In this document: positions 24,799-33,236 of the stretch, in pieces
Numbering within the stretch: position 1 is the first letter of the stretch
Layout: each line of letters opens with the position of its first letter
NCBI GenBank assembly: GCA_949297785.1
Contig: CASFTW010000002.1
Location: 62,001 to 126,000 of the forward strand
DNA: 64,000 nucleotides
Origin: an uncultured Spirochaetales bacterium
GTDB lineage: Bacteria > Spirochaetota > Spirochaetia > Sphaerochaetales > Sphaerochaetaceae
Direction of reading: 5' to 3'
Position numbers and translations under genes: made by a program
Notes under the pieces: generated by a model
Databases searched by the model: none
What the model saw: only the letters and a program-made list of their open reading frames with translations
Told to the model about the DNA's origin: nothing

Positions 24799-25613
24799 CA
24801 GAATGCCGCCTTTGCCGCGATGTCATTGACGTAGATGAGACTGTCCGGATGATTCTGCACAAGAGTGACGGGGAAGTGTCCGGAGGGATCATCGAACAAG
24901 GCCTGCCGTATGACGGCTCTGTGCCACGAGCGGAATACGCCGAGCCTTATCTTGCGCGCGGAAAGTATTTCCTTCATACCGACTGTCACAGCATAACGCG
25001 GCATTGCGTCTATCGCTCCGTTAAGATCCCCGATGGCGTTGGCGACACGTGTCTCCCTGCTTATTTCTATGATGCGGGTTTCCCTGCCTGCGAACTCTGC
25101 GGCACTGATTTCTTCTGCTTCATTGAAGGCCAGATGTCCATTTATTCCGATTCCACCGAAACAAATATCAACCTTGCCGAGCTCTTCGATAAGCTGCGGG
25201 ACAGCTTGCGGCCTGGCGGGGTCGGGGAATATCCTCTGGTGTTCTGGAATATTCAGGCTTTCGGGAAGCTGGCTGTATACTGTCCTTTCCATGAATCCTC
25301 TGAATGAGAGTCTGTCGTCCATGCTTATGTAGGACAGATCGTCATTCAGGTATTCATCCATGTTTATGAACCAGACGTTTTTCAGCTGTATGTTTTCTTT
25401 TCTCACTTTATCAACGAAATACGGATACTGACCGACAGGACCTACAGGAACAATGAAAACACTCTTTTCTCCTTTTGCGTTGTTTTTCTTTATCTGGTCA
25501 GTCATTTCGTCAGCAATGGCTTTGAAAACTTCTTCGCTTGAGGAAAGGCATACAGTCCTTATCTTGCCTTCCTTCAGCCTGTCTTCCGGATATGAGTAGT
25601 ACTTTCTATCCAC
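24798..25613 (-). CDS. nagB: Glucosamine-6-phosphate deaminase family protein
   Basis: Converts glucosamine 6-phosphate to fructose 6-phosphate and ammonia. In 271 residues the family marks are NVWFINMDEYL, FGGIGINGHLAFNE with the catalytic histidine and the glutamate after it, and ITVGMKEIL-type sequence (here VTVGMKEIL). The C-terminal half is more divergent than in E. coli NagB, so an AgaI-like role on galactosamine 6-phosphate is an alternative. It sits between the phosphofructokinase and nagA genes of one operon. Confidence 0.87.
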   Translation of the reverse strand: MDRKYYSYPEDRLKEGKIRTVCLSSSEEVFKAIADEMTDQIKKNNAKGEKSVFIVPVGPVGQYPYFVDKVRKENIQLKNVWFINMDEYLNDDLSYISMDDRLSFRGFMERTVYSQLPESLNIPEHQRIFPDPARPQAVPQLIEELGKVDICFGGIGINGHLAFNEAEEISAAEFAGRETRIIEISRETRVANAIGDLNGAIDAMPRYAVTVGMKEILSARKIRLGVFRSWHRAVIRQALFDDPSGHFPVTLVQNHPDSLIYVNDIAAKAAF

Positions 25614-25628
25614 GGTATTTCTCCTTTT

Positions 25629-26780
25629 TCAAACAAAAGTCTTGAAACTGCCCAGCTTTTCAGCGTCGAACAGCGGATTCATGTAATTCAAGAAATCATC
25701 GGTCATGCAGAAATCTTCTCTGCTGATGTAAGATGCGGGCAGTGTTCTTTCGTTGAGGATGTCTCTGCTGATCGGCTTCATTTCCACATGCGCGGCATAC
25801 GGCTTTTCCCCTTCGCGGATGATTATGCTCATCTCTCCGTTCCTTCCGCTGCATGCAGCCATGGCGCTGATCCTGCCGCACTGGAATGCTTCCTCCGCGT
25901 CTCTTCTGCTCTGCCAGGCAATGGAGGCACGCGAAAGCAGTCCGGGCTTCTCGCTTCTTGATTTTATATTCAGCTTCTGTGTGACAAGCTGTGAAAGCTT
26001 TGCCGATACATCTCCGAAATATACGGAGCGGTCAGTCCTGAATACGGGTTCCACAACCGGCTTTCCGTCCCCGTATTTCAGCCCTTCGCTGGCAACGACG
26101 CATACTCCGCCTTTTCTGCTGTAAGCTTCGTCGACTCTGCTGAGGAAAGCATCCTCGTCAAACGGGACTTCAGGCGGAAGTATCAGGTCCGGACCTTTTA
26201 CATTGTCATCACCTGCAAGGGCGGAGGATGCGGTGATCCAGCCGGCATTGCGCCCGAAAGTCTCGATCACGACGACATGGATGGGCAGACTGTGTATGTC
26301 GTATAAGACTTCCCTTACGCTTGCAGCCATGTAGAGAGCCGCACTGAGAAAGCCCGGACTGTGGTCTGTTATGCTGAGGTCGTTATCCATTGTCTTGGGA
26401 ATTCCGGTCACTGCGATGCCGTATCTGCTGCAGGCCTCTGAAAGTTTCTGCACGGTATCCATAGTACCGTTGCCGCCGGCACCTGATACAGCGGAAAAAC
26501 CGAGGGAGGCAAGCTTTTGCGCAAGTCGGATGTAATCCTCATCTTCCAGATGATCCCTTCCGCTTCCTATCGCGCTGCCGGGACTGCGGACAATCATCTG
26601 GATCTCATTCCTGCCGAGAATCGGAATGAGCACCGGATCATGATCAAGCAGCTTTGCAATTCCGAACGGGCTTGCATATACCTGCCAGCCTTTTTCCTGG
26701 AATGTGCTTATTGCTCCTGCAAGTGAGGCATTCAAGACCGCTGTCGGTCCACCACCATGGAAAAGCAGTACTTTAGGCAT
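25629..26780 (-). CDS. 6-phosphofructokinase family, donor signature mixed (PPi or ATP)
   Basis: Phosphorylates fructose 6-phosphate at carbon 1, linking NagB to the aldolase encoded downstream. The ATG at 26780 follows AAAGGAGG and gives 383 residues, MPKVLLFHGGGPTAVLNAS. The phosphoryl-donor loop reads GGNGTMDT (glycine at the ATP-type position 104) but the next loop is GIPKTMDNDL, with the lysine at position 124 typical of pyrophosphate-dependent enzymes. FGRNAGWI and the C-terminal region agree with the family. The start lies eight bases inside the lacI-like gene, so the regulator and operon are translationally linked. Confidence 0.86.
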   Translation of the reverse strand: MPKVLLFHGGGPTAVLNASLAGAISTFQEKGWQVYASPFGIAKLLDHDPVLIPILGRNEIQMIVRSPGSAIGSGRDHLEDEDYIRLAQKLASLGFSAVSGAGGNGTMDTVQKLSEACSRYGIAVTGIPKTMDNDLSITDHSPGFLSAALYMAASVREVLYDIHSLPIHVVVIETFGRNAGWITASSALAGDDNVKGPDLILPPEVPFDEDAFLSRVDEAYSRKGGVCVVASEGLKYGDGKPVVEPVFRTDRSVYFGDVSAKLSQLVTQKLNIKSRSEKPGLLSRASIAWQSRRDAEEAFQCGRISAMAACSGRNGEMSIIIREGEKPYAAHVEMKPISRDILNERTLPASYISREDFCMTDDFLNYMNPLFDAEKLGSFKTFV

Positions 26781-27789
26781 CTGAGGCCTCCTTTGTGGAT
26801 TCCCTTTCAACAAGAGTGAAGGGCAGTACCAGTTTTACATTGTATTTTCTTCCGCTTTGTCTCCTTTCCAGAGCGAGGCGGAGTGCAAAACGTCCGAGTT
26901 CCTTTTTGGGCACGTCAATTGTCGACAGGGAAGGTTTCAGGTATGCTGCCTCCTCAATGTTGTCAAATCCGGTGACGGAAACATCCTTTGGAATACTCAA
27001 GCCTTTGTCCTGAAGGAATTTCATGACTCCGATTGCAAGATTGTCATTCGCGCAGATGACTGCCTCCGGTGTTTTTCTGCTGAAAAGGTTTCCGGCTTTT
27101 TCGTAACCGTCTTCAGCACTGAGGTATGAATCTTCGACAAGTCCGGGGTCAAAAGAAAGGCCGCACCGGTCAAGACCTGACAGATACCCGTCAAAACGGA
27201 ATTCGTTCTTCAGATCCTCCTGCCGGACAGGTCCGATGAATGCAATTTCCCTGTGTCCGAGAGAATGCAGATGTTCAACCGCAGTTTTAATGCCTTCTCT
27301 TGCATCGCAGATGACTTCATCCATGTCCTCAATGCTGTTGAGCCCTGTGTAGATCAGCTGTGTTTTTGCACACTTCACCCTGTCAAGCACATCTTTCCTC
27401 ACACGGCCAAGGATGATGGCTACATCGTATTTACCTTCGGAAAAACGGGAGAAGAAATGCGAATCATAAAGGCTCAGGACGGACAGATCAACATCTGCTG
27501 TTTCATTCCTTTCCGCTTCTTCCTTTATCCCATCTATGATTTGCGAGAAGAACGGGCTCATCAGGCTTTCGTGATCGGACAGGAAGAGTACCGCAGCCCT
27601 GATACTGCTGGCGGCGTTGAGCCGTCTGATGTGTTCCTTGAAATAGCCTAGCTCCTCGGCTTTTTTGAGCACGAGAGATCGGGTCTCATTCCTGATCCTG
27701 CGGGAACTGTCTCCTGAAATGACCCTGGAGACGGTTGAGACACTTAGAGAACATTCTTTTGCTATTGTGCTGAGCAGTACCTTCTTCAT
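26773..27789 (-). CDS. LacI-family transcriptional regulator of the amino-sugar operon
   Basis: DNA-binding repressor-type protein of 338 residues. The helix-turn-helix is at the N-terminus (STIAKECSLSVSTVSRVISG) and hinge/effector lobes follow: AVLFLSDHES, EVICDAREGIKTAVEHL, GHREIAFIG, PEAVICANDNLAIGVM and VSVTGFDN, the usual periplasmic-binding-protein fold. It is first in the operon and overlaps the phosphofructokinase gene, so it most likely controls its own transcript in response to a sugar phosphate. A LacI-style palindrome lies at 27867-27882. No clear ribosome site precedes the ATG. Confidence 0.9.
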   Translation of the reverse strand: MKKVLLSTIAKECSLSVSTVSRVISGDSSRRIRNETRSLVLKKAEELGYFKEHIRRLNAASSIRAAVLFLSDHESLMSPFFSQIIDGIKEEAERNETADVDLSVLSLYDSHFFSRFSEGKYDVAIILGRVRKDVLDRVKCAKTQLIYTGLNSIEDMDEVICDAREGIKTAVEHLHSLGHREIAFIGPVRQEDLKNEFRFDGYLSGLDRCGLSFDPGLVEDSYLSAEDGYEKAGNLFSRKTPEAVICANDNLAIGVMKFLQDKGLSIPKDVSVTGFDNIEEAAYLKPSLSTIDVPKKELGRFALRLALERRQSGRKYNVKLVLPFTLVERESTKEASDA

Positions 27790-27866
27790 AAGCCAAAAAT
27801 TTGAATTACCTATCCTTCACAGGGATAGCGTAACATGGAAAATCCAACTTGTAAAAGAAAATATTT

Positions 27867-27882
27867 ATCCAATTTTTTGGAT
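27867..27882. promoter_or_regulatory. Operator-like palindrome upstream of the lacI-like gene
   Basis: ATCCAA-TTTT-TTGGAT, perfect halves with a 4-base centre, 78 bases before the regulator start. A second repeat, CTATCC/GGATAG, lies nearer the gene at about 27812-27830. Both are candidates for LacI-family binding. The 218-base gap holds no gene. Confidence 0.45.
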
Positions 27883-27972
27883 TGCCATCTCCTGACCGCA
27901 GTATATGATATGCAGTGCGGTTATGACGCCTGCCGGTGAATTTGTAATTTAGGTGAAGAGTAATTGTTTCTG

Positions 27973-28001
27973 TTGATTTTTCCTCACCTCAGATTTATAT
28001 C
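27973..28001 (+). promoter_or_regulatory. Promoter of the OmpR-type two-component operon
   Basis: TTGATT (27973-27978), 17-base spacer, TATATC (27996-28001). The expected transcription start is 28008, which is the A of an ATG, so the message may be leaderless. Confidence 0.6.
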
Positions 28002-28007
28002 ATGGAT

Positions 28008-28718
28008 ATGAAGTTGATATATGTTGTTGAAGACCATGATGTGATAAGGGACGGTGTGGTTCAGTATCTTTCAATCAACGGGTATGAGGCGAAAGGTTTC
28101 GCTGATCTTTCATCCGTCAGGGAAGGGCTGAGAACAAAACTGCCCGATCTTATCATACAGGATGTGATGCTTCCCGACGGCGACGGGTTCATGTTCATAA
28201 AGGAAATCAAGCAGAAATATCCGGCACTGCCTGTGATCTTCATGACAGCCCGTACGGAAGAATCGGACAGGATACTTGGTTTTGAGATCGGTGCGGATGA
28301 CTATATATCAAAGCCGTTCAGCCCGAAAGAACTTGTCCTGAGGGTCAATGCGCTTTTCAGGCGTGTCGGTAGCTCTTCTTCCGTCCCTGATAACGGCAGC
28401 AGGCTTACATTCAGGGACAAAGACAACATTCTTTGCATAGACACGGATGAGCACAGGCTCACAATCAACGGCAGTGAGGTGAACCTCACCGCTGCTGAGT
28501 GGAAGATTGTCACCTATCTTGCACACAATGAAGGCCGCCTGATTTCAAGAGCCCTAATACTTGAGAAATGCTTTGACTATTCCTTCGAAAGCTATGAAAG
28601 AGTTGTGGATACCCATATCAAGAACATAAGGGCGAAACTGAGGCCGGGCAGCTGGATCGAAACGGTGAGGGGCTACGGCTACAGGTTTTCATCTCCTTCC
28701 GACGGGGCAGCGAAGTGA
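28008..28718 (+). CDS. OmpR/PhoB-type response regulator
   Basis: Cytoplasmic transcription factor of about 236 residues. The receiver begins MKLIYVVEDHDVIRDG, has the phosphorylated aspartate in DLIIQDVMLPDGDG, threonine in IFMTARTEE and lysine in DYISKPFSPKEL. The C-terminal winged helix ends with RVVDTHIKNIRAKL and VRGYGYRF, the OmpR pattern. ATGs occur at 28002 and 28008; the second is preferred because the promoter places transcription there. No Shine-Dalgarno site exists. Its stop overlaps the kinase start (GTGA). Confidence 0.92.
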   Translation: MKLIYVVEDHDVIRDGVVQYLSINGYEAKGFADLSSVREGLRTKLPDLIIQDVMLPDGDGFMFIKEIKQKYPALPVIFMTARTEESDRILGFEIGADDYISKPFSPKELVLRVNALFRRVGSSSSVPDNGSRLTFRDKDNILCIDTDEHRLTINGSEVNLTAAEWKIVTYLAHNEGRLISRALILEKCFDYSFESYERVVDTHIKNIRAKLRPGSWIETVRGYGYRFSSPSDGAAK

Positions 28719-30202
28719 AGCGCAGAACCAGAAGGCTTTTTTTCAGGATATTCTTCACGGTGCTTGGCATTTCCGTCCTGATCATTCTGTGCGAACTTGC
28801 GGTTCTTTTCTCATCGATAATGAAAATGGGAAAAAGCTGGGAAGATTTCATAGCCCGCGATTATGTGCAGTCCCTCATCTCCGGACTTGAGGGTGAGGAC
28901 AGTCTTACGGATGATGCCGTATATGAATCGATTGCATCTGCATCTGATGACAGCATATCGGGATTGCTGATCCATACCTTTGCCGATGGTGCCCATTATA
29001 TGTACGGAAGTACTCCTGAAAGTTCTTCTGCCGGCAGAGAGAAGTTTTTCACTGAGATCGTCGATACAGGATGGCACAGTTTCTCAAAAAACAATCCTGT
29101 ATATGTCATCTCGGCTGAAAATCAGGAGGAAGGAGGTTTTTCATATATGCTTTCGGTTCTGGGCACCGGTAACGGCGGGCGGACATCGGTAACATATAAT
29201 GTTCCTTCATTCATTGATGAGAATGACATTGCCGCAACGGTTTTCATCGACCGGGACGGAGAACCGATGATCAGTCTGGATCTCCTTATTTTCGATATGT
29301 ATTCATTCGGCCCGACCAGTTTTGTTCTTGCCACGATCCTGCTTACAACCCTCTGGCTTGTCCCGCTGGGGCTCATAATTGCCGCAGTTGCGTCATTTGC
29401 ATTTTCCAGACGAACCTCAGATTCCGTAGACGACATTCTCAGTGCACTGCGCCGTATGGCAGAGGGGGATTTTGATGTCAGGATAAAAAAACAGAAGACA
29501 TACGAGCTGAATGAAATCGGAAAATCGATAGTTGAACTGTCACGTCAGCTGGAGAAGAACAGGAGAAGCAGGGATGAGTGGATCCGCTCGATAGCCCATG
29601 ACCTGAACACACCGCTTACCAGTATCAATATGATAATCCAGGCAATACAGGACGGCGTCTATAAAGCCGACGAGAGAACAATCGCCTCACTCAAAAAAGA
29701 AGTCGGTATTCTTACAGAACGTGTGTCTTCCGTAAAATATTATGCAGCACTGCTGAATCATGAAGGGGATGTGAAGAAGGAAATGCTTTCCGCTGCAGAG
29801 TGCATATCATGTGTGACAGGACATTTTTCATCTCCTGAGCGATTTGTCATTGAAATGCAGGATGATGAGAAACTTTATGCTGATTATGCTCTTTTCTCCC
29901 GTGCGCTGGATGAAGTTGTGAAGAATGCCCTGGAGTACGGAGAGAAGGAAGAGAAGATAAAGATAAAAGCTTCGCACAACACTGTCACTGTCGTCAGCAG
30001 AGGACGTCTTGGATATTCCGATTCCCTCAGTATCTTTGAACCATGGGCCAGGGGGGATAAATCAAGGCATGAGGGAGGCTCCGGGCTCGGCCTGCCCATT
30101 GCAGGTCAGATCACTGCCCTGCACGGAGGTTCGGCCTCAATCAGGCAGGAAGGCGATTACGTCGTTGTCACTCTCAACTTTGGTCCTTCAGTGCAAAGCT
30201 GA
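28715..30202 (+). CDS. Sensor histidine kinase (HAMP-HisKA-HATPase)
   Basis: Inner-membrane sensor for the preceding regulator. In 495 residues: TM1 near 10-32, a periplasmic domain to about residue 190, TM2 near 205-235, a HAMP linker, the H box IRSIAHDLNTPLTSIN, the N box VVKNALEYG, and the G box GGSGLGLPIA. The periplasmic part shows no recognised fold, so the signal is unknown. GTG start at 28715 overlaps the regulator stop. The last 29 bases overlap the convergent phosphodiesterase gene. Confidence 0.91.
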   Translation: MKRRTRRLFFRIFFTVLGISVLIILCELAVLFSSIMKMGKSWEDFIARDYVQSLISGLEGEDSLTDDAVYESIASASDDSISGLLIHTFADGAHYMYGSTPESSSAGREKFFTEIVDTGWHSFSKNNPVYVISAENQEEGGFSYMLSVLGTGNGGRTSVTYNVPSFIDENDIAATVFIDRDGEPMISLDLLIFDMYSFGPTSFVLATILLTTLWLVPLGLIIAAVASFAFSRRTSDSVDDILSALRRMAEGDFDVRIKKQKTYELNEIGKSIVELSRQLEKNRRSRDEWIRSIAHDLNTPLTSINMIIQAIQDGVYKADERTIASLKKEVGILTERVSSVKYYAALLNHEGDVKKEMLSAAECISCVTGHFSSPERFVIEMQDDEKLYADYALFSRALDEVVKNALEYGEKEEKIKIKASHNTVTVVSRGRLGYSDSLSIFEPWARGDKSRHEGGSGLGLPIAGQITALHGGSASIRQEGDYVVVTLNFGPSVQS

Positions 30203-30728
30203 AAATTTCACTGCCGTCTTCCAGCGAAAGTACTTTCAGACATCCCTTGTCATATTCTCCGTAGCTTGCAGGATAGCCTCCTTTCGGTATGCTGACTGAA
30301 CCCGGGTTGAATATTACAATACCGTTCTCTTCTTTGATCACGGGGATGTGTGTATGTCCGTAGAGAAAGACTGAACCATCTGCCATGGGCGGAAGGTTTT
30401 CCTCATTGTATATATGCCCGTGGGACATTATGAATGTCCTCTCCTCACTCTGGATGAGGGCTGTGGTGCTCATGATGGGAAATGAGAGAACCATCTGGTC
30501 AACCTCTGCATCGCAGTTACCCCTTACCGCTACGATTTTGTTCCTCAGACTGTTGAGAAGAGGTATCACCGCTTTGGGATTGTAAGAAGAGGGCAGGTCG
30601 TTTCTCGGACCGTGGTAAAGCGCGTCACCGAGCATGATGACATATCTGTAGGAAGGAGCAAGCTCAGCTATCTTCTGTGCAGCTGAAAGCGCTCCATGAA
30701 TGTCTGAAACGATAAGAAATTCTTTCAT
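30174..30728 (-). CDS. YfcE/MJ0936-type metallophosphoesterase
   Basis: Small calcineurin-like phosphodiesterase of 184 residues. Metal-binding motifs in order are SDIHG, LGDALYHG, RGNCDAE, MSHGHIYN and GHTHIP, the YfcE/MJ0936 arrangement. Family members hydrolyse phosphodiesters such as bis-p-nitrophenyl phosphate in vitro; the natural substrate is uncertain. The ATG follows GAGAGG and lies 15 bases after the trmL stop, so the two form an operon. The 3' end overlaps the histidine kinase gene by 29 bases. Confidence 0.9.
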   Translation of the reverse strand: MKEFLIVSDIHGALSAAQKIAELAPSYRYVIMLGDALYHGPRNDLPSSYNPKAVIPLLNSLRNKIVAVRGNCDAEVDQMVLSFPIMSTTALIQSEERTFIMSHGHIYNEENLPPMADGSVFLYGHTHIPVIKEENGIVIFNPGSVSIPKGGYPASYGEYDKGCLKVLSLEDGSEIFSFALKDQS

Positions 30729-30743
30729 TTTTGAAACCTCTCT

Positions 30744-31214
30744 TTATTCGGAAAAGGGGAAGCCGAGCTGCCTGTAGTACTCATAAACGGCAACTGCCGC
30801 CGAGTTTGAAAGGTTGAGACACCTTGCACCTTTTCTCATCGGAATCTTCCAGCATGAATCCCTGTACCTGCTTATTATGTCACAGCCCAGACCGCATGAC
30901 TCCCTGCCGAATATGAAATAGGTGTCACGTTTTTCATCTGCTTTGAATGAATAGAAATTCCTTTCGCCATGGGATGTGAAGAAAACAAGCTCATCGCTTT
31001 CCTTTCTATCCTCTATGAATGCGGAAAACGACGGGTATTCCCTTATGCTGACATCTTTCCAGTAATCAAGACCCGCACGTTTCAGGCTTCTATCGTCAGT
31101 CTTGAATCCCAGAGGATGTATCAGGATGAGGTCACTTGATGTCACGGCGCAGGTTCTTGCGACATTTCCCGTATTCTGCGGGATTTCAGGTTCTACAAGT
31201 ACAATCGACAACAT
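30744..31214 (-). CDS. trmL: tRNA (cytidine/uridine-34-2'-O)-methyltransferase
   Basis: SPOUT-fold enzyme that methylates the wobble ribose of tRNA-Leu. The 156-residue protein has VEPEIPQNTGNVARTC, the motif LGFKTDD, and the trefoil-knot segments FGRESCGL and IPMRKGARCLNLSNSAA. Length and all three blocks match TrmL. It is upstream of the phosphodiesterase gene in the same direction and divergent from uppP. Confidence 0.93.
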   Translation of the reverse strand: MLSIVLVEPEIPQNTGNVARTCAVTSSDLILIHPLGFKTDDRSLKRAGLDYWKDVSIREYPSFSAFIEDRKESDELVFFTSHGERNFYSFKADEKRDTYFIFGRESCGLGCDIISRYRDSCWKIPMRKGARCLNLSNSAAVAVYEYYRQLGFPFSE

Positions 31215-31267
31215 ACCGGGTTAAGATTCTAGTCTATTTTCTCTCTTGATGATAGTATTTGCCTGCT

Positions 31268-32080
31268 ATGAATCTGATTGAAACGATAAAAGTAATAATC
31301 CTCGGAATAATTCAGGGTATCACAGAGTGGCTGCCGGTCTCTTCAACCGGACATATGCTGCTTTTTGACCAGATCATGCCGCTGAATCTGAGCGACGAGT
31401 TCATCTCTGTCTTCATGGTCGTTGTCCAGCTCGGCTCAATCCTTGCGGTCATCGTCCTTTATTTCAATGAACTGTGGCCTTTCAAAAGGGAAAAAAGCGA
31501 AAGCGTGAGAACACTGAAGCTGTGGGGCAAAGTGCTGATCGCGACGGTGCCGGCCGGTATCGCAGGCCTGCTGCTGGATGACATCATCGACGAGAAGCTC
31601 TCCACCTGGCCTGTGATCGCAGGGGCGCTTTTCATTTACGGCGTGCTGTATCTCTTCCTTGAAAAGAGAATTGGCGTCAACGTAAGAGTGAACAGCGTGG
31701 ATGACCTCACCATAAAAGACAGTATATTCATGGGGCTTTTCCAGATGCTTGCCCTCATCCCGGGAACATCACGCTCCGGTTCCACGATACTCGGCGGACT
31801 GATCGGCGGAATAAGCCGTCCTGCCGCCGCAAAATTCAGCTTCTTCATGGCAATCCCCGTGATGGCAGGTGCATCCCTGCTGAGGCTCCTGAAGTCCGGT
31901 TTTGCGTTCACTGCAGCAGAGTGGGGATATCTTGCACTTGGATCTCTTGTGGCATTTCTCGTATCTCTTGCCTCAATCAAGGGGCTCATGAGCTATGTAA
32001 GGAATCACGATTTCTCAGTATTCGGAGTATACCGGATAATCCTTGCAGCCGTGGTTGTGATTTATTTCACTGCTTTCTGA
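31268..32080 (+). CDS. uppP: Undecaprenyl-diphosphatase (bacitracin resistance protein)
   Basis: Integral membrane enzyme that recycles undecaprenyl diphosphate to the lipid carrier for peptidoglycan. Motifs are GIIQGITEWLPVSSTGH at residues 13-29 and the second catalytic region ALIPGTSRSGSTI; about seven TM helices follow the family pattern in 270 residues. ATG 31268 is chosen; a TTG nine bases earlier is in frame. No ribosome site is visible and a GATAGT box lies a few bases upstream, so the leader is very short. Its last 14 bases overlap dinB. Confidence 0.93.
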   Translation: MNLIETIKVIILGIIQGITEWLPVSSTGHMLLFDQIMPLNLSDEFISVFMVVVQLGSILAVIVLYFNELWPFKREKSESVRTLKLWGKVLIATVPAGIAGLLLDDIIDEKLSTWPVIAGALFIYGVLYLFLEKRIGVNVRVNSVDDLTIKDSIFMGLFQMLALIPGTSRSGSTILGGLIGGISRPAAAKFSFFMAIPVMAGASLLRLLKSGFAFTAAEWGYLALGSLVAFLVSLASIKGLMSYVRNHDFSVFGVYRIILAAVVVIYFTAF

Positions 32081-33236
32081 TGTCTATAAGTGAGCTCGCC
32101 TTCGTTATGCGGGCTCCTTTTTTGTTCATTGACATTATTGTTCTTTCAAGCTGCCTTTTTTTCTGCGAGACTTCATTGAATAGCTCTCCCTGTTCTATCT
32201 CATCTCCCTCGTACATCTGGTAGAGCCCTACGCCGATAAGCCGCACGCCTCCTCCTTTGTATTTTGACAGAAACAGCTTTCTTGCCATGATGAAAATATC
32301 TTCAGAGTTGTATATGCCTTCCTGCGGGGTTGTCTGGACATTCACCGTGGTGAAATCCCCGTATCTTATTTTTATTCCGACAGTACGGCCTACGAAATGC
32401 TCGTCAAGGGAACGGAAGCTCACTTCCTGGCTCAGCTCCATAAGCACGGCGTCAATGGCATCCTGGCTTATGAGATCAGGATAGAAAGTCCTCTCGCTTG
32501 AAATTGAGTGGGATTTGCTGTCTGATGAATATATTCCCGGGTCTATGCCTCTTGCGACTTTGTAAAGATAGCTGCCGCCTTTGAGCCCGAAAAGCTCCTG
32601 CAGCCTTTCTTCTGACAAGTCCCGCATCTCGTTTACCGTTCTTATATTGTACCTGACAAGCCGGTCGTAGGTCACTTTCCCGATTCCCCATAGTTTCCTG
32701 AGTCCGACCGCATCCACGAAACGGCATTCCATTCCCGGTGGGACGATGGTAAGACCGTCGGGCTTCCTGTAGTCTGAGGCAAGCTTTGCGATGAACCTGG
32801 ATGAGCCGACACCGACCGAGATGGTGAGGCCGCATTCATTCCTGACCCTGTCTTTCAGCAGCAGGGCAGCTTCCTTCGGGCTTGAATAAAGCCTTTCGGT
32901 CCCGCTCATGTCAAGATAGGCTTCATCAATTGATGCCTGTATGAAGGAGGGTGCTATGTCCTTTATTATCGCCATGACTTCCTTCGATTTCTCGCTGTAG
33001 CGCTTCATTCGTCCGTGAATCACGACAGCCTGCGGGCACAGCTTCATTGCCACTGTCATGGGCATGGCGGAATGGACGCCGAATTTTCTCGCTTCGTATG
33101 AACATGTGGATACAACGCTGCGCGGTCCCTCGTGTCCTATGATAAGTGGTTTCCCCTTGAGTGAAGGATTGTCAAGCACTTCGACTGCAGCGAAGAATGC
33201 GTCAAGATCGACATGGAAGAAAAGCCCGTCAACCAT
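32067..33236 (-). CDS. dinB: DNA polymerase IV (Y family)
   Basis: Error-prone lesion-bypass polymerase of 389 residues. The start FFHVDLDAFFAAVE carries the first metal aspartate; QASIDEAYLDMSG holds the second acidic pair; LTISVGVGSSRFIAKLASDYRKP and the helix-hairpin-helix region LWGIGKVT follow. A C-terminal little-finger domain is present, but no obvious beta-clamp motif was identified at the end. The ATG at 33236 follows AGGAGA; a longer reading from 33287 lies inside ddl. It is third in murE-ddl-dinB and has no visible SOS box of its own. Confidence 0.93.
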   Translation of the reverse strand: MVDGLFFHVDLDAFFAAVEVLDNPSLKGKPLIIGHEGPRSVVSTCSYEARKFGVHSAMPMTVAMKLCPQAVVIHGRMKRYSEKSKEVMAIIKDIAPSFIQASIDEAYLDMSGTERLYSSPKEAALLLKDRVRNECGLTISVGVGSSRFIAKLASDYRKPDGLTIVPPGMECRFVDAVGLRKLWGIGKVTYDRLVRYNIRTVNEMRDLSEERLQELFGLKGGSYLYKVARGIDPGIYSSDSKSHSISSERTFYPDLISQDAIDAVLMELSQEVSFRSLDEHFVGRTVGIKIRYGDFTTVNVQTTPQEGIYNSEDIFIMARKLFLSKYKGGGVRLIGVGLYQMYEGDEIEQGELFNEVSQKKRQLERTIMSMNKKGARITKASSLIDIRKQ

